In this document: piece after piece, positions 17,488 through 25,557 of the stretch
Layout: each line of letters opens with the position of its first letter
Numbering within the stretch: the stretch's first letter is position 1
Assembly (NCBI GenBank): GCA_964597315.1
Contig: CAZQXD010000029.1
Span: forward strand, 1 to 51,480
From: CAZQXD01 sp964597315
Lineage (GTDB): Bacteria; Pseudomonadota; Gammaproteobacteria; Competibacterales; Competibacteraceae
Direction: 5' to 3'
DNA length: 51,480 nt
The notes under the pieces: generated by a model
The model's input: the letters and a program-made list of their open reading frames with translations, nothing else
What the model was told of the DNA's origin: nothing
Databases searched by the model: none
Program-made: the position numbers and the translations under genes

Positions 17488-18479
17488 TGGGTCACGCCGG
17501 GTTCGCGCAACCGACCGCCGCAGGAACAGTGTTGATCGCAGCCGTGGGCCAGCTTGATCGCCATGCGGTGCTGGGGATCAATGCTGCCAAGATCCACCAG
17601 GCGTCGGAAGCGTTCAGAATAGCCGTCGCGTTTCCAGTTTAGATGTTGCTCATAGGCCGCATCGTTATTATCCAGGTAGCGTAAATAATCGGCCAGTGCG
17701 GATACCGAGGAAAACTCGGATGCGACGATCACCGCTGCGTCATCGGGCATAAAGTCGCGGATATTGGGCGCGCCCAGATAGACCGGCACGGTCCCGCACA
17801 CCAGAGCGTGGAAAACCCGTTCCGTGACATAGTCGGTGGTTTGCGAGTTCTCAAAGGCAAGATAGAACTTATAGCGGGGCAGCACCGATAAAATGCTGCT
17901 CCAAGAACCAGGTGACCAGCCGCCGACAGTAAAATCCTCGATATAAGCGTTCTTAAGACAAGCCCCGAGGCTATCGATAGGAATATATTTCATCAACTCC
18001 CGAACATAAGCGTCGCGGTATAGGACGGGATTCGAGGCGATATAGGCTGCTAGTGCGCCCCTGGATTTTCCCTGGCGCCTGGTGGGCGGTTTTAGAAAGG
18101 TTCCGTATTGGCGCCAGTTGGGGTAAAGACAAGGGATATCCGAATCGAGCCGGTAGGTCATTGAGAGATCAAAGGCCAACCGCACATAGGGGTTTTTCAA
18201 GGCAGGATAGTTGCTATCACTTTCCATACTCATGAGTATCCAAGGCTGGTTCTTGGTGCTTGGCAAATCGTTAATGGAGGGGCCATGGAACCAAACCGCA
18301 TCGGCTTGGGCCAGGTGGTCCCGGTCCTGGGTAAAGCGCAACTCGATACCGTCACCGCCCGGATTGGCGATGCGTTTTGGCTCGAAATAATCCGGGCCAA
18401 AGAAATGCTCGGTCCAGGCCAGGACCAACAGTCGGGTGGACTTTAGGGGTCCGGGAATCTCAAGTCTTGTGGAAGTCAT
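17484..18479 (-). CDS. GT10 alpha-1,3/4-fucosyltransferase-like protein
   Basis: This 331-residue protein carries the GT10 signature at about residues 204-245: YKFYLAFENSQTTDYVTERV, then a VPVYLGAPNI block and F-M-P-D-D. These residues bind GDP-fucose. Such enzymes add fucose, or a related GDP-sugar, to N-acetylglucosamine or glucose in surface glycans. The ATG at 18479 overlaps the upstream stop (ATGA), which decides this start over one 18 bases earlier. It lies between two GT4 genes and the sulfotransferase. No GDP-fucose synthesis genes are in the window, although the epimerase at 26855 uses a GDP-sugar. Confidence 0.88.
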   Translation of the reverse strand: MTSTRLEIPGPLKSTRLLVLAWTEHFFGPDYFEPKRIANPGGDGIELRFTQDRDHLAQADAVWFHGPSINDLPSTKNQPWILMSMESDSNYPALKNPYVRLAFDLSMTYRLDSDIPCLYPNWRQYGTFLKPPTRRQGKSRGALAAYIASNPVLYRDAYVRELMKYIPIDSLGACLKNAYIEDFTVGGWSPGSWSSILSVLPRYKFYLAFENSQTTDYVTERVFHALVCGTVPVYLGAPNIRDFMPDDAAVIVASEFSSVSALADYLRYLDNNDAAYEQHLNWKRDGYSERFRRLVDLGSIDPQHRMAIKLAHGCDQHCSCGGRLREPGVTH

Positions 18480-19684
18480 AACGCCCCGGAGAAACACGAT
18501 GAAAATCCCATCAAGTCCGCAAACCGCCTACAGACAGCAGTGGGCGCGAAGCGGGTCTGCAATTCGGCCTGCCGGGCGCGCGCCTGGCGTCTGGCCGGTT
18601 CCGGGTTCTCGAACACCGAGCGCATCAACTCACCGGCGTGGCGGCGGTCGGCCCGTGCCCAGTGGACGTCCGGGGCCCGGAAAAAATAACCGTCGTCCGG
18701 GGAATGAATCGTCGCTTCGAGCCGGTAGCGAACCAGCAATGGGTGGTCCGCGCCCAGATAGTCCAACTGCCCACCCCAGCCAGTGATGATGACCGGGTTG
18801 CCAAACAGGGCGGCGTCGAATGCACCCAGGCCCCAACCCTCGCTGCGGGTCAGACTGACAAAACAATCCCCACGGGTGTGCAAACGATCGATCTCCCGTG
18901 GCGGTACCCGATCCGCGATCAGGTGGATTTTCGCCGGATGCCTGTAGTCCGCGAGGATGCGCGCTAGGGTCCACCAGGTCGTGGCCAGATGAGTGGGAGC
19001 GGCGGCCCGGGCTGCTTTAGGCAGGGCCTGGTATTCAATCTGGTTGACCGGCTCGGTCTTGACGATCAGGGCGACTCGTTCACGATCGGAGAAGGTGTCG
19101 AGATAGGCCCGGATGGTTTCTTCCAGGGCCTTACGGGTGGTCCAGGCGCCGACGGTATAAAAGACAAAATCGTCGTCGTGGACAGTTCCCCAGGCCGGAC
19201 CACCCGGCGCCGGCTCCACCCGCCGGGCGATATGGGGTAACACGTCCACTGCCGTGGTGACGCCGTCGGCGACAAAGGTCCGGCGATTGAATTCGGAGGG
19301 TACGAATACCCGCTCATAGGGGTTCAGGGCGGGCGGCCAGTCCGTGGGCAGGCGATCAACCTCCCAGGCGACATAAGTAAACGGATGTAGCTTTGGTTCG
19401 GCGCGAAGCCAGTATTCATGCCAATAACTGGGCGGTACATTCAACAGCAGAGCGCTACAGTCTAGGGGCCGTTGCCACAAGCCGCCGACCCGGTCATGGA
19501 TCGCGTCTTGGAGGTCGTTGCGGCTTCGGGTCTGATCCAGACACTCGGCGGTATTATTGATGGTGGGCATCCAGGTCACCGGTATCCCCAGGGCATCAAG
19601 GCCCGCCAGGTATTCGCCAGCGGCGTCTCCATAACCGCTGCCAGGAATCAGGGTGATGAATTTGAGGCCGAATGGCTTGCTCAT
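18476..19684 (-). CDS. GT4-type glycosyltransferase, copy A
   Basis: This 402-residue retaining glycosyltransferase has a GT-B fold. Visible landmarks are the N-terminal GSGYGDAAGEYLAGLDALGI segment and a mid-protein FVPSEFNRRTF. The C-terminal nucleotide-binding region contains DCFVSLTRSEGWGLGAFDA (about residues 265-283) and NPVIITGWGGQLDYLG. It closely resembles the next gene throughout, so the two arose by tandem duplication. It is joined to both neighbours by ATGA overlaps. The donor is probably GDP- or UDP-linked. Confidence 0.85.
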   Translation of the reverse strand: MSKPFGLKFITLIPGSGYGDAAGEYLAGLDALGIPVTWMPTINNTAECLDQTRSRNDLQDAIHDRVGGLWQRPLDCSALLLNVPPSYWHEYWLRAEPKLHPFTYVAWEVDRLPTDWPPALNPYERVFVPSEFNRRTFVADGVTTAVDVLPHIARRVEPAPGGPAWGTVHDDDFVFYTVGAWTTRKALEETIRAYLDTFSDRERVALIVKTEPVNQIEYQALPKAARAAAPTHLATTWWTLARILADYRHPAKIHLIADRVPPREIDRLHTRGDCFVSLTRSEGWGLGAFDAALFGNPVIITGWGGQLDYLGADHPLLVRYRLEATIHSPDDGYFFRAPDVHWARADRRHAGELMRSVFENPEPARRQARARQAELQTRFAPTAVCRRFADLMGFSSCFSGAL

Positions 19685-20871
19685 TGGGCTTGCTCCAAGC
19701 CCATCAATGGAGCGAGACGTCGGCAGACCAGGGACGGCCCATACTCTTGCCGCAGCCGCGCCCGCATCTCCCGCCCCAGGTCACGGGCGGCCTTGGGAGC
19801 CTCAAAGACCGAACGCATCAGTTGACCGGCCTGATGGCTGTTTGCCCGTGCCCACAGCGCCTCTTCCAGACCCACGTAGCGCGGGTCTTGGGGGACCTTG
19901 GCAGTGGCTTCGAGGGTATAGGGGATCGTCAAAGGGTAGTCTTTACCGAGATAGTCGGTCTGCCCTCCCCAGCCGGTGATAATCACCGGATTGCCGAACA
20001 GCAAAGCATCGAAGGCGCCGAGACCCCAGCCCTCGCTGCGGGTGAGGCTGATAAAACAATCGCCCCGGGTGTGCAACCGATCAATGGCCCGGGGTGACAG
20101 CCGATCGGCGATCAGATGGACTTTGGCGGGGTTGGGATAGTCGGCAATGATGCGCGCCAGCGTCCACCACGTCGTGGCCAGGTGTGGCGGGGCGGTTTTG
20201 CGCATCGGCTCCGGCATCGACGCCAGTTCCATATAGTTGACGCTGTCGGTCTTGACGACCAGAGCGGCCTTTTCGCCCGCAGCAAAGGTCGAAAGATAGC
20301 AGCGTACCGTCTCTTCCATGGCTTTACGGGTTGTCCAGGCGCCGATGGTGTAAAACACGAAGTCATCGTCGTCGATGCCGTTCCAGTCTGCCCCTCCCGC
20401 CACCGGTTCGACCCGACGGGCGATATGGGGAATAGTGTATACGGGCGCCTCGATCCCGCTGCCGAGGAAGGCTTTTCGATTGAACTCCGATGGCACGAAC
20501 ACGGCTTCGAATTGGTTTAGCACAGGCGGCCAGGCGTCGGGCAGGCGCTCCAGCTCCCAGGTAGCGTAAGTGAACCGACGCGCCTGCGGCTCCCTTCCCA
20601 ACCAATCTGCATAGCCGTGCAGAGGGGGCAGATTCAGCAACAAAACTTGGTAATCAAGGGGCCGTTGCCATAAGCGGATCAACGGCTCTCGGATTGCCTC
20701 GGGCAACTTGTTTGCGATAGCCGCTGGCTTGCGGTCGTAACCATCGTGAAGAACAGGGGTCCAGGTTATCGGGATACCCAAGGCGTCCAGCCCGGCAAGA
20801 TACTCACAGGCGGCATTGCCGTAGCCGGTACTCGGCGGCAGGGTGATCGCCTTAAGGCCGGGTGGAGACAT
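19681..20871 (-). CDS. GT4-type glycosyltransferase, copy B
   Basis: This 396-residue GT-B enzyme is paralogous to copy A. It has the same landmarks in the same places: GYGNAACEYLAGLDALGIPI near the start, FVPSEFNRKAF, DCFISLTRSEGWGLGAFDA and NPVIITGWGGQTDYLG. The copies differ most in acceptor-side loops (residues 40-75 and 160-200) and in the C-terminal tail. This suggests successive additions of similar sugars to different acceptors. Its stop overlaps the start of copy A by 4 bases. Only 5 bases separate its start from the gene before it. Confidence 0.85.
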   Translation of the reverse strand: MSPPGLKAITLPPSTGYGNAACEYLAGLDALGIPITWTPVLHDGYDRKPAAIANKLPEAIREPLIRLWQRPLDYQVLLLNLPPLHGYADWLGREPQARRFTYATWELERLPDAWPPVLNQFEAVFVPSEFNRKAFLGSGIEAPVYTIPHIARRVEPVAGGADWNGIDDDDFVFYTIGAWTTRKAMEETVRCYLSTFAAGEKAALVVKTDSVNYMELASMPEPMRKTAPPHLATTWWTLARIIADYPNPAKVHLIADRLSPRAIDRLHTRGDCFISLTRSEGWGLGAFDALLFGNPVIITGWGGQTDYLGKDYPLTIPYTLEATAKVPQDPRYVGLEEALWARANSHQAGQLMRSVFEAPKAARDLGREMRARLRQEYGPSLVCRRLAPLMGLEQAQ

Positions 20872-20876
20872 GGCGC

Positions 20877-21728
20877 TCAGCAGGCCAGGTCGTCGATATC
20901 GAGTTCAGGCAGAAATGGCCTGACCAGTTCGCCAAGTGGCGTCGCCGAGCGGCGTAAATAGGACAGGCTCAGCTCACCGGCATGGCGCTTGGAAAAATCG
21001 GTTCTGTCGCTACTCCACCATACATGGGCCCATAAATGCACCGAATAGCTGCGGCTGAAATCGATAGGACCGCCTTCCAGCAGTGCGCGCAGCCCGTCTG
21101 GGGAGCAGGGAACCGGAAAAAATGACTCCACCGGTTCCACATGTACCTGGTCCGGCAACTCTTCGCTAAGGGCTTGGGCAAGAAAGCCTGAGTGATTGCT
21201 CCAGGTGCCATTGATGGCGGCGCCCATACGCCGACGCCAAGTCCTAGCGTAGAGAGCACCCGGTTGGGACATGAGCAGGGCGTTGCAAAACGATGCTCGA
21301 ATCGCTCCGGTTTTCTCGTCGGCCATGTCCTGTTCCCGACCGATCACAAAAGGCTTGCGGTACAAGTCCTCGGGCAAGGGGCGCACAAACAGGGTATCGA
21401 TATCGGCATAGACACCGCCGTGTTCGATGAGCGCGTCGAGTCGCACAAAGTCGGCATGATGGGCATAACGATACTGTTCGGGCACCAGCCGGTCGTCATA
21501 ATCGGCGGCCAGCACCTCCCCGGCAAGGCCGACCCGGGCCAGCGTTAAATGGGGTCGAATCGCATCCCAGTAGACCCCATAGGGCAGATAATGATAATGC
21601 AGATAGACTAAGTCCGGCTGCAAAATTCTGCGGCACGATTCAATGGCGAGATAGTGCAATAAATGAAAAGGCCGAAGCTGTGGTCGCAGGCCGAAAACAA
21701 AGTGGACGGTATTTGGAATTGTATTCAT
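20877..21728 (-). CDS. Capsular/GT32-like glycosyltransferase with DXD motif
   Basis: This 283-residue protein carries the DXD sugar-binding region HADFVRLDALIEHGGVYADI plus DTLF (residues 91-114; DID 109-111), the mark of Gly_transf_sug enzymes. It opens with IPNTVHFVFG, the family's usual N-terminal strand. A GGAGG ribosome site lies 7 bases before the ATG at 21728, which rules out the 70-codon upstream extension of the frame. It is the first gene of the minus-strand operon. Its start codon shares the bases CATG with the start of the plus-strand gene, so its promoter must lie inside that gene. Confidence 0.82.
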   Translation of the reverse strand: MNTIPNTVHFVFGLRPQLRPFHLLHYLAIESCRRILQPDLVYLHYHYLPYGVYWDAIRPHLTLARVGLAGEVLAADYDDRLVPEQYRYAHHADFVRLDALIEHGGVYADIDTLFVRPLPEDLYRKPFVIGREQDMADEKTGAIRASFCNALLMSQPGALYARTWRRRMGAAINGTWSNHSGFLAQALSEELPDQVHVEPVESFFPVPCSPDGLRALLEGGPIDFSRSYSVHLWAHVWWSSDRTDFSKRHAGELSLSYLRRSATPLGELVRPFLPELDIDDLAC

Positions 21729-23019
21729 GGCATACCCTCCGATAGTAGCATCCCAGCGTCCGCAGATACTACTGCTGACACCCGTTGCTCCGGCTCCGAC
21801 CGGAAATGGTCTGGCCATGAGAGCCGCGCTGATTGCCGAAGGACTGGCCCGGACGGGCGCCTTATGGACGGCGGTTATTCCAGTGTCCGACCCCGGGGTT
21901 GGCCCAAGGCAAATGCGGTGGATTGCCGAGCGTTCCACAACAGCAGTCCTGATTCCCTTGGCTGATCCGGCGGCTACGGCCCGTGGCTGGCTCGCTTACC
22001 CGCTTGGCCGCCAAACGGTGGCGGCGGCACAGCCATTGCCGACGCGAGCGCGGCTGGCCTCGCCGGTTTGCGGTGAAAAAGTCGTACAGTCGCTGGGGCG
22101 TAATGACTTCGACCTGATCTATGTACTACGCCTGTATCTCACCGGTGCGGCCATACCCTGGCTCCAACAAATCCCCAAGACGCCGACAATCCTTGATGTG
22201 GACGAGGACGATGCGGCCATATTGGGCGCCCTGGCCGACCTGCAATGGCGCCGTGGCGACACCCAGGCCGCCACCCAAACCCGCGCCGAAGCCAGTGCTT
22301 ATGGCCGCTTTGCCGCCGCCTGCCTGCCCTGGTTTGGAACCATCGTCACGGCAAGCACCCTGGAAAGCAAGGGATTGGACGAACGCTACGCCTTACCGAC
22401 TATCGTGACGCTGCCAAATGCGGTGCGCCTGAGGGGGGCGGGTGACACACGTTTTCCCGAGGGCCGGTCGCTGCGGCTGATCTATATCGGCAATCTGGAT
22501 TATCTACCCAATCTGGACGCGGTAGAGCGCCTGGCAACCCGGATTCTACCCCTCCTTCGGCGCACTTTTCCCAATGCGCAACTGGATATTATCGGCGCTG
22601 GCGGAGGCGCAACCGTGGCCGCCTTAGGGGCTGGGGCGGGCGTTAAGGTGCATGGGCAGGTTATGGATCTGGAGCCTTTTTATCGCCGTGCCGACCTGAC
22701 AATTGTGCCGCTACGCGCCGGGGGCGGCAGTCGCTTGAAGATTCTGGAGGCATTCGCCAATGGGATTCCGGTCATCGCCACACCCGAGGCCATTGCCGGA
22801 CTCGAAGTTGAAGCAGGCAGGGAGCTTATGGTGGCCGAAACGGACCAGGCGCTGGTACGGGCTGCTTTCCAGGTGGCTACGGATGCCACTTTGGCCCAGA
22901 GGATTGTGACCCAGGCGGCGGCGTTCGTGGCCAGCTATCACGACCGGGAGAAAATCGCTGATCGCTTGGCCGAACTGGTGGGCGACGGGCAGGTGTTTCG
23001 ACACGAGAGTACTCTATAA
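21727..23019 (+). CDS. GT4-type glycosyltransferase
   Basis: This 430-residue GT-B transferase has an N-terminal LLLTPVAPAPTGNGLAMRAA segment. The linker region includes LIYIGNLDYLPNLDAVE (about residues 248-264). The C-terminal donor site is RADLTIVPLRAGGGSRLKIL, with an EAFANGIPVIATPEAIAGLE block. The ATG at 21727 has only a weak ribosome site (GGAATTG), but no better start keeps the N-terminal strand. It heads a plus-strand unit that continues into the PqqD/kinase/peptide genes after a 50-base gap. Substrate unknown. Confidence 0.85.
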   Translation: MAYPPIVASQRPQILLLTPVAPAPTGNGLAMRAALIAEGLARTGALWTAVIPVSDPGVGPRQMRWIAERSTTAVLIPLADPAATARGWLAYPLGRQTVAAAQPLPTRARLASPVCGEKVVQSLGRNDFDLIYVLRLYLTGAAIPWLQQIPKTPTILDVDEDDAAILGALADLQWRRGDTQAATQTRAEASAYGRFAAACLPWFGTIVTASTLESKGLDERYALPTIVTLPNAVRLRGAGDTRFPEGRSLRLIYIGNLDYLPNLDAVERLATRILPLLRRTFPNAQLDIIGAGGGATVAALGAGAGVKVHGQVMDLEPFYRRADLTIVPLRAGGGSRLKILEAFANGIPVIATPEAIAGLEVEAGRELMVAETDQALVRAAFQVATDATLAQRIVTQAAAFVASYHDREKIADRLAELVGDGQVFRHESTL

Positions 23020-23069
23020 TTGATCAGCATATTTGACTGATTTGTTCCATTTGATAGCGTATAGCCCCT

Positions 23070-23351
23070 ATGAACAACGCCTCGACACGCTACCTCCGCG
23101 CCTCCGGGTTGGAAGTCCACGAAACCAAGGACGGTTTAATTGTTTTTAATCCGGCAACCGACCGGGTGCATCATCTCAACCACACAGCGGGCGTCATCTT
23201 TGAGATATGTGAAGAACCGCTCTCCATGGCCGCATTGGCCGATCTGATGGCGCAGATTTTCTCGCTCGAAGAGCCGCCAAGGGAAGCCACTGAAACCGGC
23301 CTGCGACAACTGATCGATCAGGGGATAGTGGTTGAAACTCCAGTCGAATGA
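23070..23351 (+). CDS. PqqD-like peptide-binding protein (RRE type)
   Basis: This 93-residue protein is related to PqqD. It has the pattern E-T-K-D-G-L-I-V-F-N-P-x-T-D-R-V-H-H-L-N followed by TAGVIFEICE and a helical end. PqqD folds bind precursor peptides and present them to modifying enzymes. Relatives occur next to HPr-kinase-like proteins in exopolysaccharide and exosortase loci. It overlaps the kinase gene by 20 bases, so the pair is co-translated. The nearby 54-residue peptide is the obvious candidate partner, but that link is inferred from position. Confidence 0.8.
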   Translation: MNNASTRYLRASGLEVHETKDGLIVFNPATDRVHHLNHTAGVIFEICEEPLSMAALADLMAQIFSLEEPPREATETGLRQLIDQGIVVETPVE

Positions 23352-24174
23352 CGGCTTGACCGCCTTTCAACTACTCTCCTGTCGGGTGGAAATCCGGTAC
23401 CAGGATTCAGCCTTAGCCAACACGCTGCGGTATCTTGCGGAAAACGCACGGCAAGCGATGGGACCGCGCAAAACCTTGGGCTATGGGATTCAGGGTTTTG
23501 GTCCGTATAACGTTTTGGAAGAGGGCGATTTTCTCGAAGCTGTCGAAACCCGGGACGATGTATTGCATCTTATCTACGCCCGTGTCTACCGCCGGACCCT
23601 AGAGCGTTTCGTGCTTTCGGGGTGGACCGTACTGCACGGTGCGGTATCAAGGATCGGCGACCGCCGGTTGTTGTTCCTGGGTCATAAGGGCGTTGGCAAG
23701 ACCAGTCTGGCGACGCGCCTGCTGTTTTCGGGACACGGCGTCGAGGGCGACGAGATCGTGCTAGAGCGCGATTCGCAAGTGATTGCCTTGCCAAGAGCAT
23801 TCCACCTCAAACCCGGTATCGAGCGGCAGGTTCCAGAATTGCGGTCGGTTATGGAGCAATTGCCTGCCAAGTCGAGTGGGGCAATCGACATTCTCGCCCT
23901 CGACCCCGCAGAGTTGGGGTTTGACTGGCGGATCAATCTAGGCCCGGTCGATACGCTAATCTGGCTCACGGCGAATCATGGTGGACAGACTCAACTGGAA
24001 CCCCGCTCTCCCTTTGCAATGATCCAGCATGTTCTCGAAAGCTCACTGGGTTGGGGGGAAACGCGAGACGTACTGGTGGCGACGGCGAGTCGGCTTGGAG
24101 GCGATGGCGGCTACGAGTTGGTATTAGGGGATGTACATACCGCCGTTGCCCGCTTGGAGTCGGAATTTATTTGA
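23332..24174 (+). CDS. HPr-kinase-related kinase (HprK-rel type)
   Basis: This 280-residue protein is related to the catalytic half of HPr kinase. It shows LHGAVSRIGDRRLLFLGHKG with the P-loop GHKGVGKTS at residues 117-125 and an acidic EGDEIVLE segment at 138-145, matching the HprK metal/base region. The canonical regulatory N-terminal domain of HprK is replaced by an unrelated segment of about 95 residues. Homologues in lasso-peptide clusters phosphorylate a peptide's C-terminal serine; others sit in polysaccharide loci with unknown substrates. The start is a TTG at 23332, immediately after an in-frame stop and preceded by GGGGAT, inside the end of the PqqD-like gene. Confidence 0.78.
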   Translation: MKLQSNDGLTAFQLLSCRVEIRYQDSALANTLRYLAENARQAMGPRKTLGYGIQGFGPYNVLEEGDFLEAVETRDDVLHLIYARVYRRTLERFVLSGWTVLHGAVSRIGDRRLLFLGHKGVGKTSLATRLLFSGHGVEGDEIVLERDSQVIALPRAFHLKPGIERQVPELRSVMEQLPAKSSGAIDILALDPAELGFDWRINLGPVDTLIWLTANHGGQTQLEPRSPFAMIQHVLESSLGWGETRDVLVATASRLGGDGGYELVLGDVHTAVARLESEFI

Positions 24175-24246
24175 GCTTGTTGATTGATCTGGTTTTTGAT
24201 ACAACTGGGTTGGCAGTACTGTCGTGTATCTCCGGAGGGGTTGACT

Positions 24247-24411
24247 ATGGCAAAAATAAAGAGTCAAGACGTGATGGCAAAGATGTCCCCCGCACGCCGC
24301 GATTTCATACGCAAGGCCGTAAGCGCGGGTTTCGTACTCCCGGTGGTGGGCACTTTCTCAATGTCGGGCTTATTGGCGCGTCCGGCTTCGGCACAATCGA
24401 ATATGTCGTAA
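24247..24411 (+). CDS. Short peptide with twin-arginine-like leader and C-terminal serine
   Basis: This 54-residue product has a good GGAGG ribosome site. It begins MAKIKSQDVMAKMSP and continues with ARRDFIRKA, which resembles a Tat motif. A hydrophobic stretch (AGFVLPVVGTFSMSGLLA, residues 27-44) and PASAQSNMS as the end follow. If cut at the AxA site only QSNMS would remain. It is therefore unlikely to be a normal secreted protein. It lies between the HPr-kinase-like gene and a glycosyltransferase gene, so it could be the substrate of the PqqD/kinase pair. A truncated remnant of a Tat protein is the main alternative. Confidence 0.65.
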   Translation: MAKIKSQDVMAKMSPARRDFIRKAVSAGFVLPVVGTFSMSGLLARPASAQSNMS

Positions 24412-24437
24412 CGAGTACGGACATTTTCTGAGTTGTC

Positions 24438-25547
24438 ATGGTGCGGATCACCGCATCGCTCATTATTCGCGATGAAGAAGCCCAACTTGCAGACTGTCTA
24501 ACCCAACTGACCGGTATCGTCGATGAAATCGTTGTCGTCGATACCGGCTCCCGCGATCGCTCGCCGCAAATAGCCCTTGCCCATGGCGCACGTCTCTATC
24601 ATGAAACCTGGCGGGACAATTTCGCCCAGGTGCGCAATGCGGCTATAGCCCGCTGCACGGGTGATTGGATTTTATATATCGACGCCGATGAACGGGTTGT
24701 GGCCAGCGGCGCATTGCATCCGATTTTGGATAATCCTGCCGCCATCGCCGCCCGGGTTCGTTTTTGCGCCTCCACTCGTCTGACGCCCTACCCAGAACAC
24801 CGTTTGTTTCGCAACCGGGCCGACATCCGTTTTCGTGGCTGTATTCACGAGTCGGTTCTGCCGGATATAAAAACCCTGGTGGCGACTGGGGGCAACACCA
24901 TCATCGACGCTCCCCTGGCGATCAACCATTACGGCTATGAAGGAGATTTGCGGCCCAAGCACAGGCGCAATATCGGCCTGCTGCGCCGAGCGCTGGAGAG
25001 CGACTCCGAACGGGTCTATCTCTGGCACGCCTTGGGGGAATGTGAATTAGGGCTGGGCAATGTGAAAGCTGCCGAGCGCGCTTGGCGTCAGGGTCTGGCC
25101 TGTGTGCGCCAAACAGAACCGCGTCCGGGCGATGTCCTCATCTACGGGGATCTATTCGACCTGCATTTTGCTGATCTTGGCTGGGTCCTCCCCGATATCG
25201 AAGCGCTGCACCAAGAGGCGGTCAGTCGTCATCCCGATGATCCCTTGATATTGTGGTGGGCGGCGCGTCAACGGGTGGCAACCGGGCGTTTTGCCGAGGC
25301 GCGGTCAACCCTGGCGCGGTTGCTTCAGTTTGGTGCGCGGGGACCTGCGCGGGCCGCATTGGGATACGACAAACGCTTATTTAATGAATTTTCCTGGGGC
25401 CTTATGGGTATTTGTTGGCTTTGCGAGGGCGAACCCGGGCATGCTCTGGACTGGCTGAACCGCGCTCATGTCATTAATCCGCACAATCCAGAAATTCGTC
25501 TGAAACGGGCGCTGGCGCAAGCCCAACAGCAGGCCCGCGAGAATTGA
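24438..25547 (+). CDS. GT2 glycosyltransferase with C-terminal TPR-like helices
   Basis: This 369-residue protein has an N-terminal GT-A domain (ITASLIIRDEEAQLADCL at 4-21, VDEIVVVDTGSRD near 29-41, DWILYIDADERV near 76-87). DAD is the metal-binding DXD. The C-terminal 170 residues are helical with TPR-like spacing (LWHALGECELGLGNVKAAER and later repeats). The same domain layout occurs in polysaccharide transferases and in peptide S-glycosyltransferases of the SunS kind, so a peptide acceptor cannot be excluded. It starts 26 bases after the short peptide gene and ends 10 bases from the converging nucleotidyltransferase. Confidence 0.82.
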   Translation: MVRITASLIIRDEEAQLADCLTQLTGIVDEIVVVDTGSRDRSPQIALAHGARLYHETWRDNFAQVRNAAIARCTGDWILYIDADERVVASGALHPILDNPAAIAARVRFCASTRLTPYPEHRLFRNRADIRFRGCIHESVLPDIKTLVATGGNTIIDAPLAINHYGYEGDLRPKHRRNIGLLRRALESDSERVYLWHALGECELGLGNVKAAERAWRQGLACVRQTEPRPGDVLIYGDLFDLHFADLGWVLPDIEALHQEAVSRHPDDPLILWWAARQRVATGRFAEARSTLARLLQFGARGPARAALGYDKRLFNEFSWGLMGICWLCEGEPGHALDWLNRAHVINPHNPEIRLKRALAQAQQQAREN

Positions 25548-25557
25548 TTGGGCATGC

